Source of the DNA: an uncultured Collinsella sp.
GTDB taxonomy: Bacteria > Actinomycetota > Coriobacteriia > Coriobacteriales > Coriobacteriaceae
Assembly (NCBI GenBank): GCA_902490405.1
Contig: CABUDS010000058.1
Span: 1-8,306, forward strand
Length of the DNA stretch: 8,306 nt
Direction of reading: 5' to 3'
Made by a program: the position numbers and the translations under genes. Under the pieces are notes generated by a model. The model did not search any database. It was not told the origin of the DNA and was given only the letters and a program-made list of their open reading frames with translations. This document shows positions 5,925 through 8,306 of the stretch, piece by piece (positions within the stretch are counted from its first letter, which is position 1; every line of letters starts with the position of its first letter).

Positions 5925-8048
5925 CTAGCACTGCTTTATAAGATCGAGCACCGCGGGAATGTCATCAGCGTTCCGAAGTGCGACATAGGTCGGTAGACCC
6001 GGGCCAAATCCGCCCTGTGAGCGCTTGTCCTGACACAGGCCCTCTGGATCCGTCAGATCGTCAACGCTCTTTGCCAGGCCGACGGCAATCCAACCACCGT
6101 TGCTGGTCCTGCCTTCTAGCACGGCGTGCAATTTTCGCTTGCCCGACCTGAAGCCTACATAGTACTTGGCTATATAGGACCCCCACGAAGGGTTACCACT
6201 CAGAACGGACTCGCGTACCTCATCGAAAAGCTTCTGGTTGAGTCCGCCTTCAGCAAAAGTGGGGTGGTTCTCCTGCAGAGTCCAAATAGGCGCCTCGTCA
6301 GACTCCCCGCGAGAGGGGCGATACTTGTCGACGACATCTGCCGGAAGATCGGGGTACTTCCATATCTCGCACGCCTCTTTCGCCAGCTCGTCCGCACGCT
6401 GCCTAATCTCCTCCTCGCCCCATTTTTCATGCGAGGCGATCGACTTGTTTAGGTAGAGTGGGCTGCACATAAGTCCCACGTTCGGAAGATTGAGCTTGTC
6501 CGAGAACGACCGGTTTGAGTACTCCTGGTTGTAGCCCGTCAGCGTTAGATTTCCCAAGTTGTTGCACAACCTGTCGTGGATGTCTTCCCAGTTCTCGCCA
6601 AGCGATTCCTTCCAGCCGTGCTCATCATCAATCGTCTGGGGCATGACGTGCTCGATCTGGTAATCGTCAGCCAAGATGGGCTCCTTCGGGTGGTGCCAGT
6701 TCTCCATGCGTTCCAGGTAATAGCGCTTTTTGGAGAAGCGGTTGTAGCAGTCACGCGTCTTAAACTCCTCGACAAAATGCTCGTCCGTCGGGAAGTACGC
6801 GGTCATACCACTGCTATGGATAAGGAGCATCGCCGTAACGTACTCCTCTATATCGTCCTGTTGCTCAAGGCTGCGATACATGCCGGCAAAGAAATTATTT
6901 AGGCCCGTGGTAAGCCTGCCGCAAACCGCGCGCCTGAACAGAAACGACTCGATAGTCTCGCAGATACGAAGGAACGCGTTGCGGTCTAGCCTATTTCTCT
7001 CGTAAACCGAGTAGAGCAGCATCAAAAGAGGCCTGATCTGTCTCACATCAAGGCTTGCGATTCTGCTGAACACCCGACGTAGGTCAGCGTCCTTTTCTTT
7101 GTCTCGGAACAGGCTGGCATACCTTTGCGCATACTCGCGCAACTCCTTGAGCAGACTCTCGGTGTCTCCGTCGTAGTCATCGGTAAAATACCGTTTGAAC
7201 TCGTAATAAGCCTCATTCTCCTTTGGCTGCCTATTGGGAACCTTGAGCCACAGCCAGTACCAAATGAAGGCGTTAAACTCGCTCTCGCCCCCTTTTCCAA
7301 ACAGACGCTCAATGGGATGCCAGTAGCCCTCGTAGAGCTTGGTCTGTTCGTCGTTAGGAAGCGACATAAGAACATAGTTGCGTATGAGATCGATGGGCAT
7401 GAGGGGCTTGCCCTTGGAGTTCATAGACTCAAATATGAGCTGGGCATTGTCTACACCTGCCGTGAGTTTAGTGTCGATGACCTGCACACGGTTGAGACCC
7501 GCCCAAAGCCTTGCCGGATCAAATGAGGCACCCCGCATCTTTTCGCGGAAGAACGCATGGTTCTCGACAATGCGATCCGACTTTTCATCTGGCATGGGAA
7601 ATCCAGACACGATTGAGAACAGCGTCTCTTTATCGTCCTGCGAAAGCACCAGCTTGTAACGCGCCAGGCCGTTGTAGTCGTCATCGTTAAAGAGGTAATT
7701 CTTTCGCAGAGCCGAGATCTTGAGATCCCCAAGGAAACCAGCCTTGTCCAGATTGCTCTCCAAATAGTCAGCTAAGGCGGCAATCATCAATGAGAACGTC
7801 GTCATGCGCTGTTGTCCATCGATCAGGAGCACGCGCGAGATGCTTGTGGCCGAGCTCTCGGACTCAGGTATATAAAGCATCGACCCCACGAAATGCGGCA
7901 TGTCATCACGACCCGCTCGCATGACGTCATCCCAAAGCACTTCGCACTCTTTTACGCTCCACGAATAAACTCGCTGGTACACGGGAATGACGAACTGCAT
8001 CTTCGCCACGCCCATAAGGTCGAGCAGATTTGCCTCGGTTGCCTTCAT
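5925..8048 (-). CDS. DUF262-DUF1524 protein, GmrSD-like (type IV restriction family)
   Basis: This 707-residue protein has the fused GmrS/GmrD arrangement. The N-terminal DUF262 (about 5-230) shows IPVYQR (21-26), IDGQQRMTT (76-84), FESMNSKGKPL (206-216) and PIDLIRNYV (218-226). The nucleotide-dependent ParB-like motif is DGQQR. A helical middle follows. The DUF1524 HNH-type nuclease shows QIEHVMPQ (464-471, H467) and LGNLTLTGYNQEYSN (498-512). The last 100 residues (about 605-707, with YYVGFRSGKRKL and a PTYVALRNADD element) resemble DUF5655. GmrSD enzymes cut modified phage DNA; which modification this one would recognise cannot be read from the sequence. The ATG follows AAGGGGG by about nine bases. 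All core motifs are intact. It lies next to the DUF4143 ATPase, which hints at a small accessory or defence islet. By eye it is less GC-rich than dpaL-ygeY, consistent with transfer. Confidence 0.9.
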   Translation of the reverse strand: MKATEANLLDLMGVAKMQFVIPVYQRVYSWSVKECEVLWDDVMRAGRDDMPHFVGSMLYIPESESSATSISRVLLIDGQQRMTTFSLMIAALADYLESNLDKAGFLGDLKISALRKNYLFNDDDYNGLARYKLVLSQDDKETLFSIVSGFPMPDEKSDRIVENHAFFREKMRGASFDPARLWAGLNRVQVIDTKLTAGVDNAQLIFESMNSKGKPLMPIDLIRNYVLMSLPNDEQTKLYEGYWHPIERLFGKGGESEFNAFIWYWLWLKVPNRQPKENEAYYEFKRYFTDDYDGDTESLLKELREYAQRYASLFRDKEKDADLRRVFSRIASLDVRQIRPLLMLLYSVYERNRLDRNAFLRICETIESFLFRRAVCGRLTTGLNNFFAGMYRSLEQQDDIEEYVTAMLLIHSSGMTAYFPTDEHFVEEFKTRDCYNRFSKKRYYLERMENWHHPKEPILADDYQIEHVMPQTIDDEHGWKESLGENWEDIHDRLCNNLGNLTLTGYNQEYSNRSFSDKLNLPNVGLMCSPLYLNKSIASHEKWGEEEIRQRADELAKEACEIWKYPDLPADVVDKYRPSRGESDEAPIWTLQENHPTFAEGGLNQKLFDEVRESVLSGNPSWGSYIAKYYVGFRSGKRKLHAVLEGRTSNGGWIAVGLAKSVDDLTDPEGLCQDKRSQGGFGPGLPTYVALRNADDIPAVLDLIKQC

Positions 8049-8092
8049 TTTCGCTTGCCCCCTTTTCTTATTTTACGTCACCTACCGTCAGT

Positions 8093-8155
8093 CCTCCACT
8101 GAACGGAGGGTGCTAAAGACGAGAGCATCGAAGCACGGAAGCAATCGGGATGCTC
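8093..8155. other. Hairpin-forming segment upstream of the DUF262 gene
   Basis: This intergenic part holds two dyads: CCTCC (8093-8097) with GGAGG (8105-8109), and GAGCATC (8123-8129) with GATGCTC (8149-8155). They precede the DUF262 start and could be regulatory or the remains of another transcript's end. The rest of 8049-8306 shows no gene I can support; a short frame from ATG 8199 to the right edge lacks a ribosome binding site. Confidence 0.3.
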
Positions 8156-8306
8156 ATATCACTAGATTTTACAACGCTTGTTCCGGACGCATTTTATATG
8201 AATTTGAGCAAGGCGTTGGGACGCGATTACACGCAATTGGACGCCCGTCCAGTTCCGATGGGCTGCCCTATGAGAAGCGAGCAGACGGCAAGGGTGAGTC
8301 GACTCC

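Noticed and set aside
8199..8306. Start of a plus-strand gene at ATG 8199 running off the right edge
   Set aside because: Only about 36 codons are visible, there is no ribosome binding site, and no recognisable motif is present.

Overview
The window looks like chromosomal DNA of a high-GC Gram-positive gut actinobacterium, most likely a Coriobacteriia member close to Collinsella. This is inferred from codon use (strong GC at third positions, long spurious antisense frames), the gene families and the AGGAGG-type ribosome binding sites; nothing in the window proves the genus.

Left part (1-3169): an amino-acid catabolic module. A 2,3-diaminopropionate ammonia-lyase (dpaL/ygeX) is followed on the minus strand by an M20 metallohydrolase of the YgeY type that runs off the left edge. 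Divergent from them is a YheO/DauR-type PAS-HTH regulator. The divergent spacer holds two near-identical 15-bp operators, AACAAA-N3-TTTGTT, with centres 51 bp apart. The dpaL-ygeY gap holds a 119-bp interrupted palindrome with perfect 25-bp arms, and a separate perfect 16-bp palindrome overlaps the dpaL stop codon. The inferred scheme is that the hydrolase releases or processes a diaminopropionate-containing substrate, the lyase turns diaminopropionate into pyruvate and ammonia, and the regulator controls both.

Middle (3170-4313): a plus-strand gene of unknown function. It encodes an acidic, Pro/Ala-rich, Tyr/Asp-rich protein with one membrane helix near its C-terminus. It ends convergently with the next gene.

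Right part (4314-8306): two minus-strand genes of accessory type. One is a DUF262-DUF1524 protein of the GmrSD (type IV restriction) superfamily with an intact HNH-type motif and a DUF5655-like tail. The other is an AAA ATPase with a DUF4143-type C-terminal region carrying PD-(D/E)XK-like residues. A strong hairpin terminator separates them, so they are probably separate transcripts. The leader of the ATPase gene carries four copies of CACTTTTCCG (one with a single mismatch) spaced at exactly 33 bp, an array I cannot assign to any known element. The last 258 bases hold no gene I can support.
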